Position numbers and translations under genes: made by a program
The notes under the pieces: model-generated
The model's input: the letters and a program-made list of their open reading frames with translations, nothing else
Databases searched by the model: none
Told to the model about the DNA's origin: nothing
Source: Frankiaceae bacterium
GTDB taxonomy: Bacteria; Actinomycetota; Actinomycetes; BP-191
Direction of reading: 5' to 3'
NCBI GenBank assembly: GCA_035556555.1
Contig: DATMES010000038.1
Location: 1-64,000, forward strand
Length of the DNA stretch: 64,000 bases
In this document: positions 1 through 8,417 of the stretch, in pieces
Layout: each line of letters opens with the position of its first letter
Numbering within the stretch: position 1 is the first letter of the stretch

Positions 1-242
1 GCACGCTGCGCCGCAGGCATCTCAGCGCTGGAGCGCAGTAAGGGGGCTCGTGCACCCAGTTGACGCACCGGCACGCGCTGCCGCGCGGCCGATCCGGCCG
101 CTGCTGCGCACTCAGGATGGAAAAGGCTCCGGGTTGCACCCCGTGCGGGGAAAAGAAGCAATGCGCACCCGAGTTGCCCGGAGGTGGTCACGGGAACGCG
201 ACGTGTCGCTCGCGGTGACCAGCCAGCCTGTTTCGCCAAGCG
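1..242. other. Window edge, no gene recognised
   Basis: I see no convincing coding frame or RNA gene here. The stop codon of the minus-strand membrane protein lies at 243-245, so this is its downstream region. A GC-rich hairpin-like run near 130-152 followed by AAAAG could be part of a weak terminator, but I cannot support more than that. Confidence 0.4.
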
Positions 243-1214
243 CTACCAGCCCGGCTCGCGCCGTCGCGTCCGGCGCAGCGCGACGGTCGCCGTCAGCGCG
301 ACCAGCCCCCACAGCCCCGCCGCGAACAGCAGCAGCCCCTCCACCGGTGTCCACGGACCGCCGACGTACGGCCCGAACGGGATGACCAGCACGCCGACGA
401 GCGCCGCGCCCGCGGCGGTGTACGGGTACGACCGCAGCAGCGGCAGGGCGAACAGCACCAGGACCGCGGGCTGCATGGCATACGACGCCGACACCACGCT
501 GAGCCGCCAGCCGTAGCCGGTCGGCGCCACCTGGAGGGCGGCTGTCGCGACCAGGCCGCAGAGCAGCGCGCACATCCCCCACCACCAGGCGGGGACGACG
601 CGCGAGGCGCGGGCCACGGCGGTCGTGAACAGCACGCCGGCGAGAACGACGACGCCCGCGAAGACCGCGCCGATGCCCGCGTGGCTGCGGAACGACCAGA
701 CCTGGCCGAGCGCGCGAGTGAGGGCGATCGCGCCGAAGCCGGCCGCCGCCGTGAGGGCGACGAGCACCCGCGCGACGCGGACTCGCCCGAAGCACATCGC
801 GGTGACAGCCACGACCGCGACCGCGGCGGCGCCGATGGCGGCCAGCGCCTCCCAGCGTCCGGCGAAGAACGAGATGCCGTAGGGGTACCGGTACGCCCAC
901 TCGCCCTGCGACCAGTCGAACGCCGCCGCCCCGCGCGCCGTGACCGCGACCGCGGTGGCAGCCTGCATGACGGCCAGTGTCACGACCATGGCCGACAACG
1001 CGTCCCCGAGCCCGCCGAGCCGGGTGCCCGGCGCCGTCGAGCGCAGCCGTGCCGCCACGCCGTGCCGGAGCACGTCGAGCACGTCGCCGGGTCGCGGGCC
1101 GCGGCGCCCCTCGTTGCTGTCCATGAGCGTCGCCACGACCTCGGCGGCGCGGGGACCCTCGGGGTACGCACGCGCGGCCAGCCGGCAACGCCGCTCCAGT
1201 GTCGCCTCGCTCAC
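243..1214 (-). CDS. Multi-pass membrane protein, PadR-linked (copy 1)
   Basis: This is a 323-residue integral membrane protein of unknown function. The first ~60 residues are a soluble segment (ERRCRLAARAYPEGPR, then DVLDVLRHGVAARL), followed by about seven or eight hydrophobic helices. It is a paralogue of the protein at 1531-2535, sharing the same N-terminal pattern LERRCR.AARTYP and the ending of that segment R.GSTAPGTR. The start is a GTG at 1212-1214 that overlaps the TGA of the upstream PadR gene, so the two are translationally coupled. From knowledge of similar pairs, the N-terminal segment resembles the permease-associated regions of PadR-controlled membrane proteins in actinobacteria. 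The ligand or transported substrate cannot be told from the sequence. Confidence 0.75.
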   Translation of the reverse strand: MSEATLERRCRLAARAYPEGPRAAEVVATLMDSNEGRRGPRPGDVLDVLRHGVAARLRSTAPGTRLGGLGDALSAMVVTLAVMQAATAVAVTARGAAAFDWSQGEWAYRYPYGISFFAGRWEALAAIGAAAVAVVAVTAMCFGRVRVARVLVALTAAAGFGAIALTRALGQVWSFRSHAGIGAVFAGVVVLAGVLFTTAVARASRVVPAWWWGMCALLCGLVATAALQVAPTGYGWRLSVVSASYAMQPAVLVLFALPLLRSYPYTAAGAALVGVLVIPFGPYVGGPWTPVEGLLLFAAGLWGLVALTATVALRRTRRREPGW

Positions 1215-1531
1215 GCCGGCGTCACCCCCGCCTTGCGCAGCCGGCTGCGGGCGGCGGCGGCGTTGGCGGTGAGCCGCGCCGACTCCTCGCCGAGCGCGGT
1301 CGCGCCGGCGCCGGTGAGCCGGTAGTAGCGCCGCAGCCGGCCGCCGACCACCTCCTCGCGCTCGACGGCGACCAGCCCCTCGTCGACGAGCCGGTCGAGC
1401 GCGGCGTACAGCGTCCCCGGGCGCAGCGACACCCGCCCGGACGACAGCTCGGTGACCTCCTGCATGACGCCGTAGCCGTGCCGTGCCTCGTCGGCCAGGG
1501 CGGTGAGGATGAGGAACGTCGGCTCCTGCAT
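1211..1531 (-). CDS. PadR-family transcriptional regulator (copy 1)
   Basis: This 106-residue protein has the compact winged-helix PadR fold. Family signatures are the N-terminal LTALADEARHGYGVMQEV, the central LRPGTLYAALDRLVDEGLV and the wing GGRLRRYYRLTGAG. PadR proteins usually bind an inverted repeat in their own promoter and repress it until a ligand binds. The gene starts at an ATG that overlaps the stop of the upstream membrane protein (ATGA) and ends in a GTGA overlap with the downstream one, so it is the third gene of a four-gene coupled unit starting at 2831. It differs from the copy at 2532-2831 mainly in its C-terminal tail. Confidence 0.9.
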   Translation of the reverse strand: MQEPTFLILTALADEARHGYGVMQEVTELSSGRVSLRPGTLYAALDRLVDEGLVAVEREEVVGGRLRRYYRLTGAGATALGEESARLTANAAAARSRLRKAGVTPA

Positions 1532-2535
1532 CAGCCGTCGCCTCCGCCCGGCGGCCCCGCCATCGGCCGAGGCCGGATCCGTAGCACCACCGCCAGCGTG
1601 CCGACGACGACGGGCCACATGAGCAGCGTCATGAGCACGACGTAGCCGGGTCGGGTGGGCGTGTTGTGGTCGTCCATGCCGATGACGAGGAACGGCACCG
1701 CCGGCACGAGCAGCATCGTCAGCCCGGCCCAGAGGTACGGGAACGTCCGCAGCAGCGGCGTCGCGAGCACGATGAGCAGCAGCACCTGGAACGCGTACGC
1801 CAGCAGCAGCACGCCGATCCGTCCCGACTCGCCGGGGCCGCGCCCCGTGTCGATGGTCGGCATCGCGACGACCGCGCAGAGGATCGCGCTCATCCCCCAC
1901 CACCACGTCGGCACGAGCGTCGTTGCCCGCGCCACCGCGCCGGTGAACAGCACGGCCAGCGCGAACACCACCGAGATCGCGGCCGCGATCATCGCCCAGC
2001 CGGACACGAACGTCGGATCGACCGTCCACTCCTGCGCGAGCACCACGAGCGCCCCGCCGGTGACGGCGGTGACGGCGGTGAGCGCCCGCGCGAGCCGGAC
2101 CCGGCCGAGGCACGCGGCGGCCGCGGTGGCGGCCCCGAGCAGGGTCGCGAACGCCGCGGCGTACGTCAGGCTCCTGTCGTAGAAGATCAGCGTCATGTGG
2201 TGCGAGCCGTCGTAGAAGACGTCAGGGTTCTCCCGCCCCGCGGGCTCGTACAGGCGGTACGTCAGCGCCGCGGCCGCGCTCACCTGCATCACGCCGAGCA
2301 TGACGACGGCGATGGACGCGGCGTCGCCGACCCGCCCGAAGCGGGTGCCGGGCGCGGTGCTGCCGAGGCGGACGCGCAGGGCGTGCCAGAGGACGTTGAG
2401 GACGTCGCCGAGACGCGGCGCGCGGCGGCCCTCGCTCGACTCCATCAGCGTCGTCAGCACCTCCTCGGCGCGTACGGCGTCGGGGTAGGTGCGCGCCACC
2501 CAGCGGCAGCGACGTTCGAGCGCGAGGTCGCTCAT
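1531..2535 (-). CDS. Multi-pass membrane protein, PadR-linked (copy 2)
   Basis: This 334-residue membrane protein is the paralogue of 243-1214. It begins with the same soluble N-terminal segment (LERRCRWVARTYPDAVRAEE, RRAPRLGDVLNVLWHALRVRL) and continues with a series of hydrophobic helices (for example VVMLGVMQVSAAAALTYRLY, VFALAVLFTGAVARATTLVP). Charged residues follow each helix, as expected for a polytopic protein. The ATG at 2533-2535 overlaps the TGA of the preceding PadR gene. Its function is unknown. The conserved coupling in both copies suggests that the PadR protein senses something connected to this membrane protein. Confidence 0.75.
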   Translation of the reverse strand: MSDLALERRCRWVARTYPDAVRAEEVLTTLMESSEGRRAPRLGDVLNVLWHALRVRLGSTAPGTRFGRVGDAASIAVVMLGVMQVSAAAALTYRLYEPAGRENPDVFYDGSHHMTLIFYDRSLTYAAAFATLLGAATAAAACLGRVRLARALTAVTAVTGGALVVLAQEWTVDPTFVSGWAMIAAAISVVFALAVLFTGAVARATTLVPTWWWGMSAILCAVVAMPTIDTGRGPGESGRIGVLLLAYAFQVLLLIVLATPLLRTFPYLWAGLTMLLVPAVPFLVIGMDDHNTPTRPGYVVLMTLLMWPVVVGTLAVVLRIRPRPMAGPPGGGDG

Positions 2536-2831
2536 GCGGTCACCCTCCGAAGGCCGAAGCGTCGCGCCGGAGCGACCGGACGCGCGGACTCCAGCACCGA
2601 CGCGCCGGCGCCGGTCACCCGGTAGTAGCGCCGGAGCCGGCCGTCGACCACCTCCTCGCGCTCCACGCCGACGAGCCCCTCGGCGACGAGGCGGTCGAGC
2701 GCGGCGTACAGCGTCCCCGGGCGCAGCCGGACCCGGCCCGACGAGAGGTCCGCGACCTCGCGGATCACGCCGTAGCCATGCCGCGCCTCGTCCGCCAGGG
2801 CGGTGAGGAGAAGGAACGTTCGCTCATGCAT
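2532..2831 (-). CDS. PadR-family transcriptional regulator (copy 2)
   Basis: This 99-residue PadR winged-helix repressor is the first gene of the four-gene minus-strand unit. It carries the same signatures as copy 1 (DEARHGYGVIREVADLSSGR, LRPGTLYAALDRLVAEGLVG, GRLRRYYRVTGAG), and the two differ mainly after residue ~78. The ATG at 2829-2831 sits 8 nt after a TATAAC box, so its mRNA may be leaderless and the regulator may control its own promoter. The stop overlaps the ATG of the membrane protein. The pair PadR + membrane protein is directly repeated downstream, evidence of a module duplication. Confidence 0.9.
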   Translation of the reverse strand: MHERTFLLLTALADEARHGYGVIREVADLSSGRVRLRPGTLYAALDRLVAEGLVGVEREEVVDGRLRRYYRVTGAGASVLESARPVAPARRFGLRRVTA

Positions 2832-2839
2832 AGTACGAC

Positions 2840-2868
2840 GTTATATACCGATCAACGGAGTATGGCAA
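2840..2868 (-). promoter_or_regulatory. Promoter of the duplicated PadR operon
   Basis: On the minus strand a -35-like TTGCCA (2863-2868) and a -10-like TATAAC (2840-2845) are separated by exactly 17 nt. The ATG of the PadR gene begins 8 nt after the -10, so transcription would start at or next to the start codon. The -35 lies inside the 3' end of the preceding gene (stop at 2852-2854). A short inverted CCG...CGG lies in the spacer and could be part of a PadR operator. Function is inferred from spacing and match. Confidence 0.55.
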
Positions 2869-4000
2869 CCATCTCGTCGAGGATCGCCGCGCACTCCTCC
2901 GCGGAGTTGTAGAAGTGCGGCCCGACGCGGATGCCGACGCCCGGCCGGTGGTCGACCGCGAAGCCGCGGCGGAGCAGCTCGTCGTGCACGCGCTCGGAGT
3001 CGCCGGGGTCGATCGTCACGTGCCCGCCGCGGCGCGCGGGATCGTGCGGCGACCGCACGGTGAAGCCGCGTTCGAGCGCGCCCTCGAGCAGCGGCTGCGT
3101 CAGCGACACCGACCGCTCCCTGATCCGCGCGACGCCGACGTCGAGCACCGCGCGGTAGCCGGGCACCGCGGCGTACGCCGCCGGCACGCCGGGCGTCCCG
3201 CCGGTGAAGCGGCCGACGCCCGCGGCGTACTCCACCGCCGACCACTCGAAGCCGAACGGCCGCGCGTGCCCGAACCACCCGACCATCGCGGGCCGCAGCG
3301 TGTCCGCGAGGGACGGCGCGACGTAGAGCCAGCCGTTGCCGGGCCCGCCACAGAGGTACTTCACCGACCCGCCGACGCAGAAGTCCACGCCGAGCTCCGT
3401 CACGGAGAACGGCACGATCCCCGCTGCCTGGTACGAGTCGAGGACGACGTACGCACCGACCTCGCGCGCCCGCGCGACGATCGGCGCGACGTCCATGACG
3501 TACGCCGACTTGAACAGCACGTGCGAGACCGACACGACGAGCGTGCGGTCGTCGATGGCGTCGACGACGGCCTGCGCGTCGACTCCTACGCCATCGGCCG
3601 ACGGCACGACGACGAGATCGGCGCCGTACCGAGCGTGCTCGGTCCAGAGGTAGTGGCTGCCCGGCCAGTCCATCGCGGTCGTGACGACACGGCGACGTAT
3701 CCCAGAGAAATCGAAGCACGACACGACGGCGCCGAGCAGCGCGGCGACGTTCTGGCCCATGACGGTCGTGCCCGGCGGCGCGCCGATGACGGCGCCGACG
3801 AGGTCGGCCGTCTCGACCATGAACGGCAGCCAGTCGTGCCACGCCTCGACGCCGTCGGTGGCCCACGTGTCGGCGTACGTCGCCAGCGACTCCCCCACGC
3901 CGCGGTGCATCGCGCCGAGGGAGTTGTTGATGAGGTACGTCTTCTTGCCGACGATCGGGTAGTCGGAACGCCGCGCCAGCAGGTCGTCGTGGACGCTCAT
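2852..4000 (-). CDS. Kynureninase-like PLP enzyme (aminotransferase class V fold)
   Basis: This 382-residue protein belongs to the class V aminotransferase family, closest in pattern to kynureninase-like proteins, which cleave or transaminate amino-acid side chains with pyridoxal phosphate. Visible signatures are the early AMHRGVGESL segment, the YVVLDSYQAAGIVPF strand with the PLP-binding Asp, and the Schiff-base lysine in GGSVKYLCGGPGNGWLY. The C-terminal part ends with RVGPHFYNSAEE, typical of the small domain. The ATG at 3998-4000 overlaps the TGA of the TetR gene. With a TetR regulator and a flavin reductase in the same coupled unit, a catabolic role on an aromatic amino acid or related compound is plausible. 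The true substrate is not shown by the sequence. Confidence 0.8.
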   Translation of the reverse strand: MSVHDDLLARRSDYPIVGKKTYLINNSLGAMHRGVGESLATYADTWATDGVEAWHDWLPFMVETADLVGAVIGAPPGTTVMGQNVAALLGAVVSCFDFSGIRRRVVTTAMDWPGSHYLWTEHARYGADLVVVPSADGVGVDAQAVVDAIDDRTLVVSVSHVLFKSAYVMDVAPIVARAREVGAYVVLDSYQAAGIVPFSVTELGVDFCVGGSVKYLCGGPGNGWLYVAPSLADTLRPAMVGWFGHARPFGFEWSAVEYAAGVGRFTGGTPGVPAAYAAVPGYRAVLDVGVARIRERSVSLTQPLLEGALERGFTVRSPHDPARRGGHVTIDPGDSERVHDELLRRGFAVDHRPGVGIRVGPHFYNSAEECAAILDEMVAILR

Positions 4001-4590
4001 GCAGCGACCTTGGCCATCCGCCCGATGAGCGTCAGCACGTCCTCGGCGAACGCCATCGCCTTCTCCTCCTCGTCGCACACAGCGACCGCGTGCCCGGCCT
4101 CCGCGACGATCGTCGTGAGGACGAGGACGAGCGCCTCCGACGACGGCCCGCCGGGCTCGTCGTAGCTGCCGAGCAACCGCTCGTTGAGCCGCGCCCACTC
4201 GTGCAACCGCTTGCGCCCCAGCAGTTCCGACCCCGCCGGGCCGCCCCCGGCGAGGAAGAGCCGCGCGAGCTCGCGCTCGTCCCAGCAGCCGCGCAGGTAC
4301 GCCCGCGCGCCGACGATGAACAGGTCCAGCGGCGACAGCTCGCCGCCGACACGGGCCTGCGCGACGGCCGCCGTCGCGCGCTCCTCCTGGCGGCACTCGT
4401 AGTCCTCGAACAGCGCGAGGTAGAGGTCGGCCTTGCCGCCGAAGTGGTGGTACAGGCTGCCCACGGACGCGCCCGCGCGGGTCACGACGTCGGCGATGTT
4501 CGCGTCGGAGAACCCCGCCGTCGTGAACACGTCGCGGGCCGCCGCGAGGATCGCGTTGCGGGTCGCTGTCGCTCGGTCGGACTGCTTCAC
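3997..4590 (-). CDS. TetR-family transcriptional regulator
   Basis: This 197-residue protein has a TetR N-terminal helix-turn-helix (residues ~10-55: RNAILAAARDVFTTAGFSDA, then GSLYHHFGGKADLYLALFED) and a helical ligand-binding C-terminus. I chose the GTG at 4588-4590, which overlaps the TGA of the upstream flavin reductase gene (GTGA). The first residues KQSDRATATRN are a normal TetR beginning, whereas any longer frame would run through the neighbour. The gene lies between the flavin reductase and the kynureninase-like enzyme, so it probably controls this three-gene unit. A likely operator would be upstream of 5240. Confidence 0.9.
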   Translation of the reverse strand: MKQSDRATATRNAILAAARDVFTTAGFSDANIADVVTRAGASVGSLYHHFGGKADLYLALFEDYECRQEERATAAVAQARVGGELSPLDLFIVGARAYLRGCWDERELARLFLAGGGPAGSELLGRKRLHEWARLNERLLGSYDEPGGPSSEALVLVLTTIVAEAGHAVAVCDEEEKAMAFAEDVLTLIGRMAKVAA

Positions 4591-5240
4591 TGCGGCACTC
4601 CGTTCCGTTCGGCGGCGAGCCACTCCTCGTGGCTCTGCCGCTTGATGGAGAAGACCTCGCCGATGGTCGAGTAGTCGGCACCGGACAGGCGCGCGATGGG
4701 TCGTAGCAGGTCGATGGCGACGCGGTCGTCGCGGACGACCTCGGGACGTACTGCCACCCACACCACCCGCCCGAACACGACGGTCGACGCGCCGAACTCG
4801 CGTACGCCGGCCAGCTCGCACTCCAGCGACACCGGCGACTCCGCGACGCGCGGCGGCGTGACCCGCGCGGATGGCTCGCGCGTCAGCCGCGCCGCGTCGA
4901 ACTCGCTCTCGTCAGGGGGGAACGGCACCGCGCTGACGTTGACCTGCTGGGCCAGCTCCTCCGTGCAGATCGAGACGACGAACTCGCCGGTCGCCTGCGC
5001 GTTGCGCAGCGAGTCCTTGTAGCCGATCGAGGTGAACTGCACGACCGGCGGGATGACCGAGGAGATCGTGAAGTACGAGTGCGGCGCGAGGTTGTCGACG
5101 CCGTCGGCGGAGCGCGTCGAGACCCACGCGATGGGGCGCGGGACGACGACGGCGTTGAGCAGGTGGTAGATGCCGCCGGGCACCGCGTCCGGGTCGAGGC
5201 CGAGCCTGCCCGCGGCGTCGGTCGCGGCGGCGTCGAACAC
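4587..5240 (-). CDS. Flavin reductase-like FMN-binding protein
   Basis: This 217-residue protein of the flavin reductase/split-barrel family binds FMN. Visible family patterns are YHLLNAVVVPRPIAWVSTRS near the N-terminus and NLAPHSYFTISSVIPPVVQF, which forms the FMN phosphate loop, followed by EFVVSICTEELAQQVN. Members either supply reduced flavin to a monooxygenase or are stand-alone oxidoreductases. No monooxygenase gene is adjacent. The start is a GTG at 5238-5240 preceded by GAAGGAGAAG as a ribosome binding site. It is the first gene of the coupled unit with the TetR regulator and the kynureninase-like enzyme. Confidence 0.85.
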   Translation of the reverse strand: MFDAAATDAAGRLGLDPDAVPGGIYHLLNAVVVPRPIAWVSTRSADGVDNLAPHSYFTISSVIPPVVQFTSIGYKDSLRNAQATGEFVVSICTEELAQQVNVSAVPFPPDESEFDAARLTREPSARVTPPRVAESPVSLECELAGVREFGASTVVFGRVVWVAVRPEVVRDDRVAIDLLRPIARLSGADYSTIGEVFSIKRQSHEEWLAAERNGVPQ

Positions 5241-5342
5241 GGCGGCTTCTCCTTCGCGAAAGCGTTAGGAAACCCACCCTATTGGGAACACACATCTCAG
5301 TACGCCCCGGTCGGCGGGGCACCCCCGACGGAGGCGAACGAC

Positions 5343-5492
5343 ATGCTCTGGACGATCATCGCGGTACTGCTCCTGCTGTGGCTGCTCGGCCTGATCGGCA
5401 GCATCGGCGGCAGCCTCATCCACATCCTGCTCGTGGTGGCGCTCGTCGTCCTGGTGCTCAACCTGGTCGGCGGCGGTCGCCGCAGGTACTAG
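5343..5492 (+). CDS. Lmo0937-family small membrane protein
   Basis: This 49-residue protein is almost entirely two hydrophobic stretches ([16 protein letters not shown] and [16 protein letters not shown]) joined by a short Gly/Ser turn and ending in a basic tail GGGRRRY. That pattern matches the small Lmo0937-type (DUF5670) membrane proteins, which are often stress-induced. The function is unknown. The ATG at 5343 is preceded by GGAGGCG. It is divergently transcribed from the flavin reductase gene and followed by a strong hairpin at 5512-5545. Confidence 0.75.
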   Translation: MLWTIIAVLLLLWLLGLIGSIGGSLIHILLVVALVVLVLNLVGGGRRRY

Positions 5493-5511
5493 CGAGCCCC
5501 TCACGCTCGAA

Positions 5512-5545
5512 CACGGAGCCGGCCCTCACGGGGGCCGGCTTCGTG
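5512..5545 (+). terminator. Hairpin terminator after the small membrane protein
   Basis: AGCCGGCCC (5517-5525) pairs perfectly with GGGCCGGCT (5532-5540) around a 6-nt loop. The stem is extended by CACG/CGTG at 5512-5515 and 5542-5545. There is no U-tract, as is common for terminators in GC-rich actinobacteria. It lies 20 nt after the small gene and 30 nt before glpX. Confidence 0.7.
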
Positions 5546-5574
5546 CCGTTCCCTACGTCACTAGGATCGACTCC

Positions 5575-6573
5575 ATGCCGACCGAAGCACCCGACCGTAA
5601 CCTCGCCCTCGAGCTCGTCCGCGTCACCGAGGCCGCCGCCATGGCCGCAGGCCGGTGGGTGGGACGCGGTGACAAGAACGGCGCCGACGGCGCCGCCGTC
5701 GACGCGATGCGCATGATGATCGGCACCGTCAACATGCGCGGCGTCGTCGTCATCGGTGAGGGCGAGAAGGACGAAGCGCCGATGCTCTACAACGGCGAGG
5801 AGGTCGGCGACGGCACCGGCCCCGAGTGCGACGTCGCGGTCGACCCGATCGACGGCACCTCGCTGACCGCCAAGGGCATGGACAACGCCATCGCGGTCAT
5901 GGCGGTCTCCGAGCGCGGCACGATGTTCGACCCCGGCGCGTGCGTCTACATGGAGAAGCTCGCGACCGGCCCCGAGGCGGCCGACGTCGTCGACATCTCC
6001 GCGCCCATCGACGTCAACGTCCGCGCCGTCGCGAAGGCGAAGGGCGGCGACCCCGAGGACGTCACGGTCTGCATCCTCGACCGCCCCCGGCACGACGACA
6101 TCATCCGGCAGGTCCGCGAGGCCGGCGCGCGCATCAAGCTCATCTCCGACGGCGACGTCGCGGGCGCGATCATGGCCGCCAAGGACGGCACCGGCGTCGA
6201 CCTGCTGCTCGGCATCGGCGGCACTCCCGAGGGCATCATCACGGCCTGCGCGATCAAGTGCCTCGGCGGCACCATCCAGGGCCGGCTCTGGCCGCGCAAC
6301 GACGAGGAGCGCGACAAGGCGATCTCGCAGGGCCACGACCTCGACCGCGTGCTCATGTGCGACGACCTCGTCAGCGGCAACAACGTCTTCTTCGTCGCGA
6401 CCGGCGTCACCGACGGCGAGCTCCTCGGCGGCGTCCGCTACCGCGCGGGCTCCGCGACGACGCACAGCCTGGTCATGCGCTCGCGTTCGGGGACCATCCG
6501 GTACGTCGAGAGCGAGCACAAGCTCAAGAAGCTGATGACGTACAGCGGCATCGACTTCGAACACCACCACTGA
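5575..6573 (+). CDS. glpX: Class II fructose-1,6-bisphosphatase GlpX
   Basis: This 332-residue enzyme hydrolyses fructose 1,6-bisphosphate to fructose 6-phosphate, the key late step of gluconeogenesis. Class II family features are the N-terminal [20 protein letters not shown], the metal-binding [15 protein letters not shown] and the [20 protein letters not shown] motif, where the acidic residues bind Mg/Mn. [19 protein letters not shown] forms the sugar-phosphate site. The length is normal. The ATG is preceded 7 nt earlier by TAGGAT, suggesting a leaderless mRNA. It is near fumarase genes as in mycobacteria (Rv1099c-Rv1098c, from memory), and a PEP carboxykinase for the first gluconeogenic step lies at 25819-27633. 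Confidence 0.95.
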   Translation: MPTEAPDRNLALELVRVTEAAAMAAGRWVGRGDKNGADGAAVDAMRMMIGTVNMRGVVVIGEGEKDEAPMLYNGEEVGDGTGPECDVAVDPIDGTSLTAKGMDNAIAVMAVSERGTMFDPGACVYMEKLATGPEAADVVDISAPIDVNVRAVAKAKGGDPEDVTVCILDRPRHDDIIRQVREAGARIKLISDGDVAGAIMAAKDGTGVDLLLGIGGTPEGIITACAIKCLGGTIQGRLWPRNDEERDKAISQGHDLDRVLMCDDLVSGNNVFFVATGVTDGELLGGVRYRAGSATTHSLVMRSRSGTIRYVESEHKLKKLMTYSGIDFEHHH

Positions 6574-6604
6574 CACAGGGCCGAGTCGCGAGGCGCGCCG
6601 TCCC

Positions 6605-6653
6605 AACTTGCAATGCCGCCTCGCACGCGAGGCGCCGGGTGGCACTGCAAGTT
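6605..6653. repeat. Intergenic hairpin repeat, family A (copy 1)
   Basis: An outer stem of 13 positions, AACTTGCAATGCC (6605-6617) against GGCACTGCAAGTT (6641-6653), has one mismatch. It encloses a second 7-bp hairpin, CGCCTCG/CGAGGCG (6617-6634), with a CACG loop. A related element with different but still pairing arms is at 55184-55235. It lies between glpX and the class I fumarase gene and could act as a terminator or as a REP-like element. Confidence 0.6.
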
Positions 6654-6757
6654 CGCACCTGCCCAACCCCGCGGTGTCCTCCAGGAGCCGGGGAGTAGCG
6701 CGTTCGGCTGGGCAGCCCCGACCGGAGGCGCCACGCAAGCGCGGCTACGCTTCCCTA

Positions 6758-8407
<1,650 letters not shown>

Positions 8408-8417
8408 CCTCGCCCGC

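Noticed and set aside
120..175. Possible tRNA-like or terminator structure near the window start
   Set aside because: No T-loop (GTTCGAATC-type) or anticodon arm can be drawn; only a weak hairpin remains.
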